64,000 nucleotides of DNA, taken from Centroberyx gerrardi. Taxonomy: Eukaryota; Chordata; Actinopteri; Beryciformes; Berycidae. Location of the stretch: the NCBI RefSeq assembly GCF_048128805.1, contig NC_136008.1, forward strand, positions 21,246,459 through 21,310,458, in the 5' to 3' direction. The notes beneath the pieces were generated by a model that worked only from the letters and a program-made list of their open reading frames with translations, was not told the DNA's origin and did not search any database. Position numbers and translations under genes: made by a program. This document shows, one piece after another, positions 33,625 to 45,449 of the stretch. Within the stretch, counting starts at the first letter, position 1. Each line of letters starts with the position of its first letter.

Positions 33625-36600
33625 GTAAAGACAAAGGCGTCTGTCTAGTCTAAGGGAACCACACAGTTCCAGCCAGTAAGCACAGTATTGGCTTTAACAA
33701 GGCCTTTGCTTGCCTCGAGGCTGTGGAATGCCCTGAGGAACCCAGGATGGCAGTTTTAGAGCCATCCTTTAAATCACTTGTTGCATTTGTTTATTTCTTA
33801 TAACCCTCTTTCCAAGTCATGCCAGGTATTTGTATTGTTTATCATTTTGGCTTCCATTTAGAATTGTTTCATTGTTTGTAAAGCACTTTGTCACACTGTG
33901 TTGAAAACTGCTCTATAAATAACATTAATGATTACATTAGGAAATGACTTCAAGCCCCACAATGTCTTAGCAGTGTAGCACTCTGTGGTAAGGAGGCACT
34001 CAAGTTTCCTCTAGCGTAACAGAGGAATTCAAAGGCTGAAATGTAAGGCTAAAGTTGATGTGACAAGAGTCTAAAGAGGGAACAGAAAGAAGTGTAGCAC
34101 CTGCTCTTGCAAATGTAAGAAAAAAACAAGGTCAGTTGGCATTTTGAGATAGGGATTTTGTAGTGAAACAGGGTGTTGGAGACCTTTTGTTTTGGCACAA
34201 GCAAACCTCTATAGAACAAAGCATCACTCCTAGCAAGGAGGAAATGAGTAGTAGAGCAAATACATCAGGAGGAAGCAGTGTACCAAAGCAGTTTCTCAAG
34301 CTAAGCAGGACCGATGGATGCACTAGGAAAGTGTAGAGAGGAAGTAGCTCAATTGGAAAGAGCCATGAAATATGGAGACATCTAGAGATTCATATCGGAG
34401 CAACCTGTGATGTGCTGCCAACACCTCAAAACCTCAGTGAAAACCCCACATGTCCTCTATGTTCAGACACAACAATGCTTAGACACATTCTGTCAGGATG
34501 CAAAATTTGTTCTTCCAAGGCCAGGTGTTTAAGTACCTGGCAGTGCCTGATAAAGGCCAGTAACTTAGGGTCCCATCAGAGATTGTCAGCACCAGCCTAA
34601 GACCTGGCCTAGTATTGTTGTCCGACACTAAGCTGTTTTTCTTTATATAGCTCACTGTGCCGTGGGAAGTTGCCGCACATGAGGCATATTAAAGAAGTCT
34701 AGATGCACTGAGGCAGCAGCCGAGGCTGAACAGTGAGGGTGAAAAGTCAGGGTATGCTGTCCAGATTGATTGTGAGTGTGGTGAGATGTTGTGAGCTGTG
34801 TATAACCTCGTAGGTGCAGTGCCAGTGTAGAGTAATATAGATGAAGTCTGATGGATGCTGAGTACGGGCCTGGTGGGAGGTGGTTCTGGGATGCCAGAAT
34901 TTACTGTTGGTCCTTCTGGAGGTGTTCTGGGCCTATTTTCAAAAAAACATCTGTGATGGAAGGTTCCCACTTGATAACCCCTTGACATACCTGTTCTCTC
35001 TCACCCTTCACTCCTTCTAACATTTTAGCTAGGTTTCTACATAGGCACTTACCCTAGCTGACCAGCATAAGGGATGGTTATATCAGATCTACTACCTCAA
35101 TCAAATTTAATATGTCAAATGCTGTTCAATGGAACTTCATTCCTTTCAAATGAAAGGATCATTTACCTTTGCAGATGCATTGCTTTGCGATGCAAGTGTT
35201 GCATGCACTCTCTCCTCCCCTTTTGTCCAGGTGGGAGGTGCTGTGGTCAGGGGAACCCACCAAGGTCCTGACCCCCCAGGCACGCCAGTTCTCCCCCAGC
35301 ATCAAGCAGCTGAGCTTCCCCACCAACCTGCTGCGTCTGGAGGTCACCAGCTCTCTGCTGCAGTACTACACCGAGCTGGACGCCGTCATCCTGCGCGGGG
35401 TGAGAGAGAGGCCCATCCTGGCCCTCTACAAGATGCCCATCATTGACATCAGCGACCTGAGTGACAGCGAGGAGGAGCTGTCGGATGTGGGAGGTCCATT
35501 CAGACAAGGAGGGGACGGCAAGCACCAGAACACAGGAAACGGCTACTTTGACAAACTGCCCTACGAGGTAATAATAAAACTTACATACATGTACATTGAA
35601 TCAGTTAGGGCTGGGTGGAAACAAATCAATACATCAATACAGTACAGTCTGTCATGTTTTCATGATATTGATACTTTTAACCACCACTAAATCTCTGAAG
35701 AGCAAGTTTAGTTTATTTATGTTTATAAAGATTTCCGTTGACCAAACTACTTGTCAATAATAATGATAGGTGCCATTAAGACAACGCCAAATCTCAAGGC
35801 AGATGTTTAGGCACATTTTGGGTCTGAAAACAAAAAGAAGCAACATGAACTCAACAAAAGGAACGTTATCTGTAAGCTTTGGCATTTGGTATTAAAATAG
35901 CATGAGAAAACAACAAATTTATGGAAATTTAAATTTATGGATGTAGTTGTCTAGACACCACTTGATTGTTTTCAGACAGCCTGCTGCTAAATCTAAATAC
36001 TAGTGTGAATACTTAAGTTCAACTCACAAAGAGTTGTGCATTTTCACTGTGTATGTGAACATGTTATTACAAGTTATTTCAGTGCACTGCAGCAAGTAGA
36101 AGTCTGCATTGTTTACATTGAATTTGCCTAACAAAGCTGACTGGAAATAATAAAATAAGTTTTTCCTCAATTTGTCCCCTAATCCATAAAAAGAATGCTA
36201 ATGATAATCATGTATCACAAAAAGATTCTCTGAATAGTTTGTATAAATTCACTGCAAATTTCAGTCATATATCCTGTATTGATAATATCGATACAGTGCA
36301 AAGTCCTCGAATCATATCATGATCCATAGTCTCACTCTCAATATGGATTCGTACTATGAGGTCCTTGACAATACCCAGCCCTAAAATCATATGTGCACTG
36401 TATGAGTGTACACTGTATTTAAATGTATATGTGCACTGTGTCTAAATAACTGTATATGTTCACTGTATTTAACAGTATTACACACATACACAGACGCATG
36501 AACTTTCTGGCTCGGGCCCATTCTGACATTTGAACTTGTACGTACTCACCAACAGAGTAATTTTCATGCCACGAAGACGTATCATGTTGTCTGAGCTGAA

Positions 36601-36792
36601 CTTAAAAACACCAACAGTTCTCTTGATATTCGTTCTCTTATCTCCTCTCCAAACCGCTGCCATTAACGGCAGTCTTCACAACCGCCGTGTGTGTTTGTTT
36701 CAGAAACACAATATAGCTATTATCTGTCAGCTGATACCCGCTTCAACATTGTGTATTGTTAATTCACCGCAACACACACACACACACACATG

Positions 36793-36823
<31 letters not shown>

Positions 36824-39118
36824 TCATCCATTCTCTTTCTGAGAGGCACACAAACACAGTGAAAAAACAAGCCATCTCACCTCCACACTGATTTGTTCTC
36901 TACTCTGCTCTACTGTTCTCTACTGTTCTCTCCTCTACTGTTCTCTACTGTTCTCTACTCTCCTCTACTGTTCTCTACTCTGCTCTACTGTTCATTACTG
37001 TTCTCTACTCTACTGTTCATTACTGTTCTCTACTCTGCTCTACTGTTCTCTACTGTTCTCTACTCTGCTCTACTGTTCTCTACTGTTCTCTACTCTCCTG
37101 TACTGTTCTCTACTCTGCTCTACTGTTCATTACTGTTCTCTGCTCTACTGTTCTCTACTCTGCTCTACTGTTCATTACTGTTCTCTACTCTGCTCTACTG
37201 TTCTCTACTGTTCTCTACTCTCCTGTACTGTTCTCTACTCTGCTCTACTGTTCTCTACTCTGCTCTACTGTTCATTACTGTTCTCTACTCTGCTCTAATG
37301 TTCTCTGCTGTTCTCTACTCTGCTCTACTGTTCATTACTGTTCTCTACTCTGCTCTACTGTTCTCTACTGTTCTCTACTCTGCTCTACTGTTCATTACTG
37401 TTCTCTACTCTGCTCTACTTTTCTCTACTCTGCTCTACTGTTCATTACTGTTCTCTACTCTGCTCTACTGTTCTCTACTGTTCTCTACTCTCCTGTACTG
37501 TTCTCTACTCTGCTCTACTGTTCATTACTGTTCTCTACTCTGCTCTACTGTTCTCTACTCTGCTCTACTGTTCATTACTGTTCTCTACACTGCTCTACTG
37601 TTCTCTTCTCTCCTCTCCTCTACTGTTCTCTACTCTACTGTTCTCTACTCTGCTCTACTGTTCTCTTATCTACTCTGCTCTATTGTTCTGTACTCTCCTC
37701 TACTGTTCTCTACTATGCTATACTGTTCTCTACTGGTCTCTACTATCCTCTACTGTTCTCTACTATGCTGTACTGTTCTCTACTGGTCTCTACTCTGCTC
37801 TACTGTTTTCTACTATTCTCTACTCTCCTGTGCTCTACTCTACTACGCTCTCCTCTACTCCACTTTATCAAATCTACCCTATGTATCTGTTGTCCTCTCT
37901 TGTCTCATCTGTTGTCTCCTCCTTTCTCCCTTCTTACCTTTTCCTCTCCTCCCATGTCTCATCCTTCCCTGTCTCCTCTCCTGCCCCCCCGCCCCACCGT
38001 CACTCCATCTTCCTTCCACAGCTGATCCAGCTGATCCTGAGCCACCTGACCCTGCCAGACCTCTGCCGTCTGGCCCAGAGCTGTAAGCTGCTGCACCAGC
38101 ACTGCTGCGACCCGCTGCAGTACACCCAGCTGAGTCTGCAGCCCTACTGGGCCCGGCTGAGTGACGCCTCCCTGGGGCACCTGCAGAGCCGCTGCACCCT
38201 CCTCCAGAGGCTCAACCTGTCCTGGACCGGCAACCGCGGGGCTCTCACCCTGACCGGCTTCAGCAGGTGAGACTGGCAGCACGCCACAAGCACTAGAAAC
38301 AGGGAAATGACCTTGTAAAACTGGTAGATAGCACAACCATTCATGGTGTTTTTGTTGTCCCCTTGCGGTGAAATAGGGGGAGGGAGGGACTATGAATTGG
38401 TGTCTGTTTGTTTTGTTTGTTTGTTTGTCCATCCATTTTAAGCATGCTATCTCAGACACTGCGGATCAGATTTTAACCAAACTTCAAGGTGATATATTTG
38501 TTGCTGATTGGCCCAGAGGAGGACTGCATTATTTGTTGGGGACGACATGTTTTCTGTTGCCTTGTTTTACTTTTGAACCAATCAATTTCACAGTGCTATC
38601 ATATCAATATCACTGTTTGGGGAATAGATTAGATGGTTAGATGAAACTGTAGGAAGAAAATAGAGGAAATTGGGTTGTTGCAGGAACAGATAACAGGTTA
38701 CAGTAAAGATAAATAAGATACAAATAGGAATAAAGGAATTTGAGGTCAACAATTTCAACAAGAAAATATAAGTAAAGTTATATGAAAACATTTTTAAAAA
38801 TTTTAATTTACAGCATATATACAGGGCCAGGGTGACAGTAGTAGAGCATGAATGGAAATCAGGAAAACTATGTTTCATATGAAAATGTGTGAAAAATCTT
38901 AGAATGTATGCAGTAACAAAATAAATGACAATAGAAATATATGCAATATATAACAAATTATAAAGCATGAGAGCATGGAAAAATGCGTGAACATCAGTCA
39001 AGTATTTATAAGGGCTGGCGCATTTTGATATCTTTTACTTTTCATAGAAGTACATAAGAAAGACACAGAGGCAGATGGAGTAGGAGGTTGCTGATGGTGA
39101 GATGTATTTATTCTTGTG

Positions 39119-39208
<90 letters not shown>

Positions 39209-42200
39209 ATCTCCTGCCATTCGCCTCTTCAGCTTCATGAAAGCCTGTGGCCTCAGCCTGGTTTGTCTGGAGCTGTCGTGCTGCCACTTCCTGTCCGAGG
39301 CCTGTCTGGAGGTCGTCTCCCAGACTTGTCCGGGGCTTCAGGAGCTCAACCTGTCCTCCTGCGACCGGCTCCACCCACAGGCCTTCACACACATCTCAAA
39401 ACTAACGCGCCTCCGCAGGCTGGTGCTCTACCGTACCAAGATAGAGGTAGGCATGGTCAACAGCGTATCTAGGAAACCCAGATCGGAATGACATTTTTGC
39501 CTGTGGACTTTGGATGGATTGACTGAGAGAGCAGAGCAGCTGATAATATCCTTGTTTGTGTCTCAAATGCTTGTCCTGGCTGTTTGTAACACAGAAGCTG
39601 CATAGTTACCTTTAGAAATACAAGGCTAGTGCTGTAACGATTAGTTGATTAGTCCATAGATCAAAGAAAATTAATCGATTAATCGTTTTAGTAATTTATT
39701 AAGTAATACCATACATTTGCTGGTTACAGCTTCACAAATGCTAAGATTTGCTTGCCTTTCTCCGTTTCATGTCATTATAAAATGAATACTTTGGCTGCTG
39801 GTCAGACTAAGTAAACAATATTAAGACATGGGCATTTGCCATTATTTTTGCCATTTTAGGCTACATGATTAATCGAAAAAAAAATAAAATAGATTAATCG
39901 ATAATGAAATAAGTCTTAGTTTCAGCCCTACACAAGGCTACATTTCCTTATTTTTCCACCCATTTTGCCAGTATTAGCTAGTATAGAGGAGACGTCACTC
40001 TTGGCAGTTATAGTAGGGGGTCTGCCGGTTCTGGAAAAATCTTAAAATATTTTGCAGGGTTTCCACTGGTCATTGAATTTCTGGAATATCGTGGAATATT
40101 GAGAGTGTTTTCCAGACAGGGAAAAAGTCAGGGAATTTAATAAATTCTCTGGGGAAGTCAGGGAATATCCAGGAATTTTACACATGGGTCACTGTACGGG
40201 AATATAGGAAAATGTATTTTACAACTTGTCTTACACATGGTGAAACACAATGGTGGTTTTTAGTCCAACTGCAATGGAAACCAGACTGGCCACGCCTTTA
40301 CAAAAACCACATTAACAACCCAGGAAGGGAATAAGGGAATAGCTCATGGATATGCTGCAACTTAGTTATGGAAAGTCATGGAATTTACATCAAGGCCACG
40401 CTGTGAAGCCTAGTCTTAAATTACACTCTCTCAACTCAGGGCCTTACAAGGTCTTGAGTACAGTTAAATATAGCAAGCAAGTCTTGTATGTACTAAAATC
40501 AAATTTAAAGGTCTTAATGTTGTCTTGGTGTGCTGATTTTCTAGTCATAACTCAGCCCAGTCACACACAACTTAACAATATTCTGATAGTTCTACAGTTG
40601 TTTTCATTTTCACATTTATTTCAGTGGGTCTTATATTTCATTCCAACTAGCATTAAATTGGTCTTAAGTCTTAAATTTATCTTAATGCAAGTGGCAGAAA
40701 CCCTGTTACAGGTGAATGCTCATGGATTTGTGTTAACGCAGGGCTCAGGAGCTCCACAAGCTGCTTATTTGACCCCTGGATGCTGCATGTTGTGGGCTGG
40801 CTGCGGCTAATTCTCTGTTGTCATCATTTGTAAAGAACCAAGTCAACTCCGAACCCAGGGGTCCCAGAGACGCGTACTGTAGCTGTTCAGGTTCAGGCCT
40901 GCCTGACGTGAAAAACCACTGTCTTGTGTATTTTTTTATTTTTTTTTATTGCACCTCAGCGTTTCTCCAGTGTTTGTCATGTCTCAGGCTAGCGGTGTAG
41001 GGAGAGGGGAGAGTGTAGTGTTTCTGCGGTGGAGCCAGGCAGCGTGCTGCAGGTTGTTTATACCGAGGCAGACAGAGCGAGCTGTGTGTCTGTTTGAGGC
41101 CTTGACATCTCAGCTGTCATTACCCTGTCACTGCTCTAATTAAATAGCTAGCTCGCCGGAGAAAGGCTTTTATAAAGATGCCAGCGACAGACCTCAAGTG
41201 CACGCACCATACACGCACACAAACACACACACACACACACATAACACAACACAAGAGGTTTTCACTGTCATATCTGACACTTTCTCCTGCCACTGAGGTA
41301 CATGTGTCGGCAGCTGCAGTGTTGAATTCCCATATCTCTATCCTAGCTGCAGTGCCACTGAAGAGGTCCCTGTCCTCGCCGTGCTTGACTCTTGTGAGGA
41401 GAAGTAAAAATAATTTGTTGTGCGATATTAAATTTCCTTAAGTACAATGAAAGGTAAATCACTTAGGAGGTATATTGAATGGTATGACTAGACTTATTTC
41501 TGTTTTTTTAATGTGTACCTTTAGATTTACATTCAGAGATAAGATTTTCAGGGGTTTATTTCAGGATTTTGTTCTTTGGGCACACAGCTCCAACACAGTA
41601 GTTATTTTAGTGAAGATTCCTGTTTTCCTGCTGTTTTTCCCTGTTTCCTGCTTTTTGTGATGTCCTGATCACAAAGTTGTAAATTCGTATACATCACCCC
41701 ATTGTAAAAATTGTGTGAACAAAATTGAATTTTTCAAAAGTTTGATTTGGTTAATGAAATTCCAACTCTGCGTCTTTCTTGTCTTTCTACTTGTTGCTGC
41801 AGCAAACAGCTATTCTGAGCATCCTGACCTTCTGCATAGAGCTGAGACACCTCAACCTAGGGAGCTGTGTGAGGGTGAGATTGCACACACACACACACAC
41901 ACACACACACTAGGGTTAGAAGAAAGAAGAAAAAAATAATGTGCAGCCTGTCAGCTACACAACTTTCCATGTGGCCTTGCTCATTGTTGCAGAAAAGCTT
42001 GTCCAAAGGATGGCAAAGACATGAGTTGTATGGCAATATTGCATTGCTAACAGTAAAAAAAACACAACAAAAACAGGTTGGGTGTAAATAGACTAGGCCC
42101 AACAAAATTGGCATACCATTGGATGTCTCACGTGACAGAAATAATGAAGTTATTAGGCTATTTAACTTCTTACTAGGCATGTATACTACTATGATTTGAT

Positions 42201-45200
42201 ACATGCTTATTAACATAATGTTGTCATGGTGATGTCTGTCTGTCTGTGTGTAGATACATTCTTAATTCAATAACAGTAGATCATAGAAACTTCATACTTA
42301 CACCACAGGTTCCCCCTATAGAGTAGATGATCTGATTAGATTTTGGAGCACCTTGCAGCATAAATTTGCATATTAATGAGGTAAAACTGATTTTCATGAA
42401 ACTACTATAATTCCTTAATGCTTTAATACACAGCTCGTTTTAATACTGTACATGTGTTATGTGAAGACAAGTATGTCAACATTAGAAATATCTGCTAATT
42501 AATGCATTAATTAGCTTAATTAATGACCTAATTAATATAACTGGTTATATTTAATGTATCATGGTGATTATGGCAGGATATTAGACAGCCTCTAGTCTTT
42601 TTTCCTACGTTTTGAAAACGGATGTTTAAACATTCAACACATACAGTGTTTCCTCACTCACTGACTCACTTAATCACTGATTTGCTTGCTCATCCAATCC
42701 TTGACTAACCACCACCTACTAGTCACTAGCTGGGTTTCCATCCAAGTGATGGAATCTTGATGCAAACTAGAAAGGATGAATGGAAATGGGAAATTTCTGT
42801 AAAATTTCCTCAATATCGCAAAGAATGCTCTCACTTGAGACAGAGATGTTTTTATTGATAAAGAAATTATGCAACAAATAGTGGTGGAAATGCATTTGTT
42901 GAATAAATAATGACATAGTGCTGTCAGTTTTTTTCAGTAAAATATCTGTCCACCACAACCTCCCAGAAATGCCATGCATGCTGTCGTTTAAGGTTCCACA
43001 GTGGTTGTGTGGCCATTAGTTGGTGTATTAGAATATTGCCAAGTGCATTTGTTTGTTTTCGTCTTCGGATGAAAGCATGAAATATGACCAACATTAGCTG
43101 ACACTAAAGAACAATAACAGTTTCCCCAAAACAAATCAATTCTTGAAAGACTATTTCCATTTTTTATTCATATTTTCTGTCATAGCTTCGTTCTCCATTC
43201 AGGAAGGCGGTGTATTTGCCTCAAACCAGCTGATGGAAATGCAACTAATTTTATTTTTGTCAGTCACTCACTCACTCACTCATTCACTTATTCACTCTCA
43301 CTTATTCACTCACTCACTCACTCATTCCTTCTCAGCATCATTTTCTCAGTCCTGTGTGACATCGTGACTGCAGCCTCCCTCTCCCCCTGCAGATTGAGGA
43401 CTATGACGTTGTGGCCAGTATGCTGAGCGCCCGCTGCCGCTCTCTCCGCTCTCTGGATCTGTGGCGCTGCAGGAACCTGACAGAGCGAGGCCTGGCCGAA
43501 CTGGCCTCCGGCTGCAGGTCGGCTACTCCAACTGGTTAAACTCGCTACGAGAACACTTACCCAAAAAAGGTGCAAATTTTCCAATGATGAGACTATAGAA
43601 AGATTATGAAAAATGCACTGTTGTTCTCAAGGGACCAATTCTGACCAATTCTTTGACTAAGGAAGGAGATATTTTAAGTTGCCATGTGTAGCATTTTTAA
43701 ACATCTATATATCATTGTCAAACTAATTGTGATATCTTGGTAAAATTACCATAATCAAATAATACCATGGTTGAAACGATTGGTAGCCTCTATCTCATGC
43801 CATTGGTATTGTTTGTGCTAGTGTTTCTCAAACGGAAGACCACATTTCCCATAAACCCCTTTGTTTCCTTTCACAAGAGGATGTTGCTACTTGTTCCCCC
43901 TCCCCCTCCATGGTATGTTTGGTTTTACTGAAGAGGATAAACATGTTGGAAGTGATTTTTCCGTCGGCCTTTCACCCCTTCCATCGTCTGCCATTGCCAG
44001 AAACGCTGAAAACTTTAGCTCCCTTTGTGCCCTAAAGTAGCAATTTCCCTCACAATGTAAACAGCATTGTAGAGGCTGCCAATCTTATTTGCTATGGTCT
44101 CCCTTGTTTATGATAATTATACCAATGTGTCAAAATTAATGTGGTTATGATCTTTCAATGTTAAAATGCTATACATAGCACCTTTAAAGCTAAAGTCCAC
44201 CCTAAAACGTACCTCCCGTATCTTTTGAAGTTAAATCAATATCTGTAAGCATAAACAACTCTGTCCCAGAGTTACAGACCACAGAGCCAAAGCTCTAGTC
44301 TGTGACAGCAAGTGAGAGACAAAATGTAGCTCATCTGTTGTCCATGATTGGGTGACTGACTTCGTCAACAAGTGCTTCTTTGTGGAAAGAAGTGTGAACC
44401 AGATCACCCCGATTTTCCCAATCTCTATGTGGTTGTTCAGGATGCTGGAGGAGCTGGACCTGGGCTGGTGTCCCACACTGCAGAGCAGCTCCGGATGTTT
44501 CCAGCACCTCGCCCGCAACCTGCCGCGCCTCCGCAAGCTCTTCCTCACCGCCAACCGCACCGTCTGCGACTCGGACGTGGAGGAGCTGGCAGCCAACTGC
44601 CCCTCACTGCAGCACCTCGACATACTGGGTACATCGATTTTGCATATTCATAATTGATGCCTTGTTTTATCGGCCATGACTGCGGTTAGCCCAATCTCAA
44701 ACATAGATTTAACTGTCTAAATGTAATAAGACAGGACAATTTTAATTTGCATTGTAGCTTATTCCATGTATATGGAGCATAAAAACTAAAAGCTGATTTT
44801 CCTAATTCAGTGGAGACACAAGGAAATTGAGATGTGATTGAGCTGATGATAACCATAAAGCAGTGCGTTATTTGGGTTTGGACTCAGTCTGTCCATAATA
44901 TGCCTTAGTTGTAAATGTTTGGTTGTAATGACATACTCCACAGGAAATTTCATATTTAATTTATTTAGAAATGTTCAGTTGCAAAAGATTTTTATTTGAA
45001 ATTAATCAATTACTCAATAAAATAATTGACTGATTATTCTATTTAATTGATAACAAAATAATCATTGACCCAGAGTGTCCTTTGTCTATGTTGGTCTTGA
45101 GACATCCATTGAAATGTTGAGTTATTCTGATTCTGCAGTCACATAATTTTCTTCTTCTTGCTCACATTTTGTTTGCGTGACTTAGCGTTTTTTAAAAGTT

Positions 45201-45449
45201 TTATAGGACAAAGCTGTCCGTTGTTATCACATCAGTAAAATCACATTATCTGTTTTCTTCCACTTGTGACTGAACTGATGGACAGGAACGCGGATGGTGA
45301 GCGCCGCCTCCCTGAAGAAACTCCTCCAGTCGTGTCCAAAGCTTCTCCTCCTGGACGTCTCCTTCTGCTCCCAGATAGACACCCGGGTCGTCCAGGAGCT
45401 CTCCGCCCTCTTCCCCAACGTGGCCATCAAGAAGAGCTTCACCCAGTGA
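33128..45449 (+). CDS. F-box and leucine-rich repeat protein 4 (eight coding exons)
   Basis: The exons join in phase: 33128-33624, 35231-35567, 38022-38266, 39233-39446, 41803-41874, 43393-43517, 44441-44628, 45286-45449. The sum is 1842 bases or 613 residues, against 621 in human FBXL4. The product is the substrate receptor of a mitochondrial outer-membrane SCF ubiquitin ligase that degrades the mitophagy receptors BNIP3 and NIX; human loss causes mtDNA depletion syndrome 13. Visible parts: a basic N-terminus ([11 protein letters not shown]), a discoidin-like domain at about 50-230 ([19 protein letters not shown]), an acidic linker ([13 protein letters not shown]), an F-box at about 272-318 ([20 protein letters not shown]) and leucine-rich repeats to the end, closing FIKKSF-like as AIKKSFTQ. 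The start is ATG 33128: the codon aligned to human Met1 is TCT, so translation begins at the residue matching human Met7. Confidence 0.97.
33860..33930 (+). mobile_element. LINE 3' tail-like fragment
   Basis: GTAAAGCACTTTGTCACACT followed by CTGCTCTATAAATAA is the wording typical of fish LINE 3' ends. Confidence 0.4.
34410..34600 (+). mobile_element. LINE-like ORF C-terminal zinc-knuckle fragment
   Basis: The frame reads [16 protein letters not shown], then [10 protein letters not shown]. This resembles the Cys/His segment (LPTPxNL...DPTCPLC...LRHIL.GCK) found at the C-terminus of a common fish retroelement ORF. Truncated on both sides. Confidence 0.55.
35231..35567 (+). CDS. fbxl4 coding exon 2
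   Basis: Completes the split Arg codon 166 and runs to Glu 278. It carries the end of the discoidin-like domain (LELDAV-like [11 protein letters not shown]), the acidic linker and the start of the F-box. Donor GAG/GTAATA. Confidence 0.97.
35606..36383. mobile_element. hAT-type non-autonomous element
   Basis: Begins TAGGGCTGGGT and ends with the exact inverse ACCCAGCCCTA, giving 11-bp terminal inverted repeats. Near the ends are palindromic ATCGATAC-like and ATCATGA-like stretches. The flanks give only a poor eight-base duplication (GAATCAGT versus AAATCATA), so it is an old insertion. No transposase frame. Confidence 0.65.
36897..37860 (+). repeat. Pentamer-based minisatellite (CTACT/GTTCT/CTGCT)
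   Basis: Nearly 1 kb of TTCTCTACTG and CTCTGCTCTACTG variants built from five-base units, with CATTACTG variants interspersed. Because the unit is a multiple of five and rarely makes a stop on plus, it leaves a 397-codon frame (36893-38086) full of LLYCSLLFS. This is not a protein-coding gene. Confidence 0.95.
38022..38266 (+). CDS. fbxl4 coding exon 3
   Basis: Residues 279-359 plus two bases. Encodes the rest of the F-box ([20 protein letters not shown]) and the first leucine-rich repeat ([10 protein letters not shown]). Donor AG/GTGAGA. Confidence 0.97.
38267..39120 (+). other. fbxl4 intron, AT-rich
   Basis: No repeat family recognised before the TC tract. Only short chance frames. Confidence 0.6.
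39121..39205 (+). repeat. TC microsatellite next to the exon 4 acceptor
   Basis: About 84 bases of pure TC repeat ending 27 bases before exon 4. It serves as an extreme polypyrimidine tract. Confidence 0.95.
39233..39446 (+). CDS. fbxl4 coding exon 4
   Basis: Residues 360-431. Leucine-rich repeats with [14 protein letters not shown] and [17 protein letters not shown]. Donor GAG/GTAGGC. Confidence 0.97.
39629..39932. mobile_element. hAT-type MITE with intact target-site duplication
   Basis: About 304 bases rich in ATTAATCGATTAATCG palindromes. It runs from GTGCTGTAACGATTAG to CTTAGTTTCAGCCCTAC, whose inverse (GTAGGGCTGAAACTAAG) pairs imperfectly with the start. CAAGGCTA occurs directly on both sides (39621-39628 and 39933-39940), the 8-bp duplication expected of hAT elements. 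Confidence 0.85.
40055..40705. mobile_element. MITE with CAGGGTTTC termini
   Basis: Starts CAGGGTTTCCACTGG and ends GGCAGAAACCCTG, giving 9-bp perfect inverted ends. The interior repeats GGGAATTTAA/GGAATTT and GTCTTAA phrases. No clear target-site duplication and no transposase. Confidence 0.55.
41803..41874 (+). CDS. fbxl4 coding exon 5
   Basis: Residues 432-455, exactly 24 codons, phase 0 on both sides: [11 protein letters not shown] then [12 protein letters not shown]. Donor AGG/GTGAGA. Confidence 0.96.
41875..43392 (+). other. fbxl4 intron with a perfect palindrome and short repeats
   Basis: Holds a CA run at 41884-41910, a 22-bp perfect palindrome at 42494-42515 and a TCACTCAC-type repeat at 43260-43330. 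Confidence 0.7.
43393..43517 (+). CDS. fbxl4 coding exon 6
   Basis: Residues 456-496 plus two bases: [15 protein letters not shown] then [20 protein letters not shown]. The end at 43517 is forced by phase and by the protein match, but the donor is GTCGGC, a weak 5' splice site. Confidence 0.92.
43518..44440 (+). other. fbxl4 intron with MITE copy
   Basis: Mostly occupied by the dispersed element at 43677-44188, followed by unique sequence. Confidence 0.7.
43677..44188. mobile_element. MITE family X, copy A
   Basis: Aligns in the same orientation with 50281-50858. Shared blocks are CATTTCCCATAAACCCC, ACTGAAGAGGATAAACATGT, TTGGAAGTGATTTTTCC and ATTGGTAGCCT. The ends are imperfect inverted repeats (GTGTAGCATTTTTAAACAT versus the inverse of TTAAAATGCTATACATAGCA). 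No coding capacity. Confidence 0.7.
44441..44628 (+). CDS. fbxl4 coding exon 7
   Basis: Residues 497-559 plus one base: [20 protein letters not shown] and [20 protein letters not shown]. Donor G/GTACAT. Confidence 0.97.
44629..45285 (+). other. fbxl4 last intron
   Basis: AT-rich, no repeat or exon recognised. Ends in acceptor TGATGGACAG. Confidence 0.7.
45286..45449 (+). CDS. fbxl4 coding exon 8 and stop
   Basis: Residues 560-613: [40 protein letters not shown] and the end [11 protein letters not shown] (stop at 45447-45449). Confidence 0.97.

Larger units (their letters stand above)
33625..35230 (+). other. fbxl4 intron with LINE scraps
   Basis: Contains the LINE-like pieces at 33860-33930 and 34410-34600 and no coding exon. 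It ends in the acceptor TTTTGTCCAG. Confidence 0.8.
35568..38021 (+). other. fbxl4 intron with hAT MITE and minisatellite
   Basis: Holds a hAT-type MITE (35606-36383), a CA repeat at 36774-36823, the 1-kb minisatellite (36897-37860) and a pyrimidine-rich approach to the acceptor TCCTTCCACAG. Confidence 0.85.
39447..41802 (+). other. fbxl4 intron with two MITEs
   Basis: Contains the hAT MITE at 39629-39932, the CAGGGTTTC element at 40055-40705 and a CA repeat at 41219-41240. No exon. Confidence 0.8.

Noticed and set aside
36893-38086. 397-codon frame full of LLYCSLLFS
   Set aside because: It is a translation of the pentamer minisatellite, starts at a non-ATG codon and lies out of frame with the fbxl4 exon it enters.
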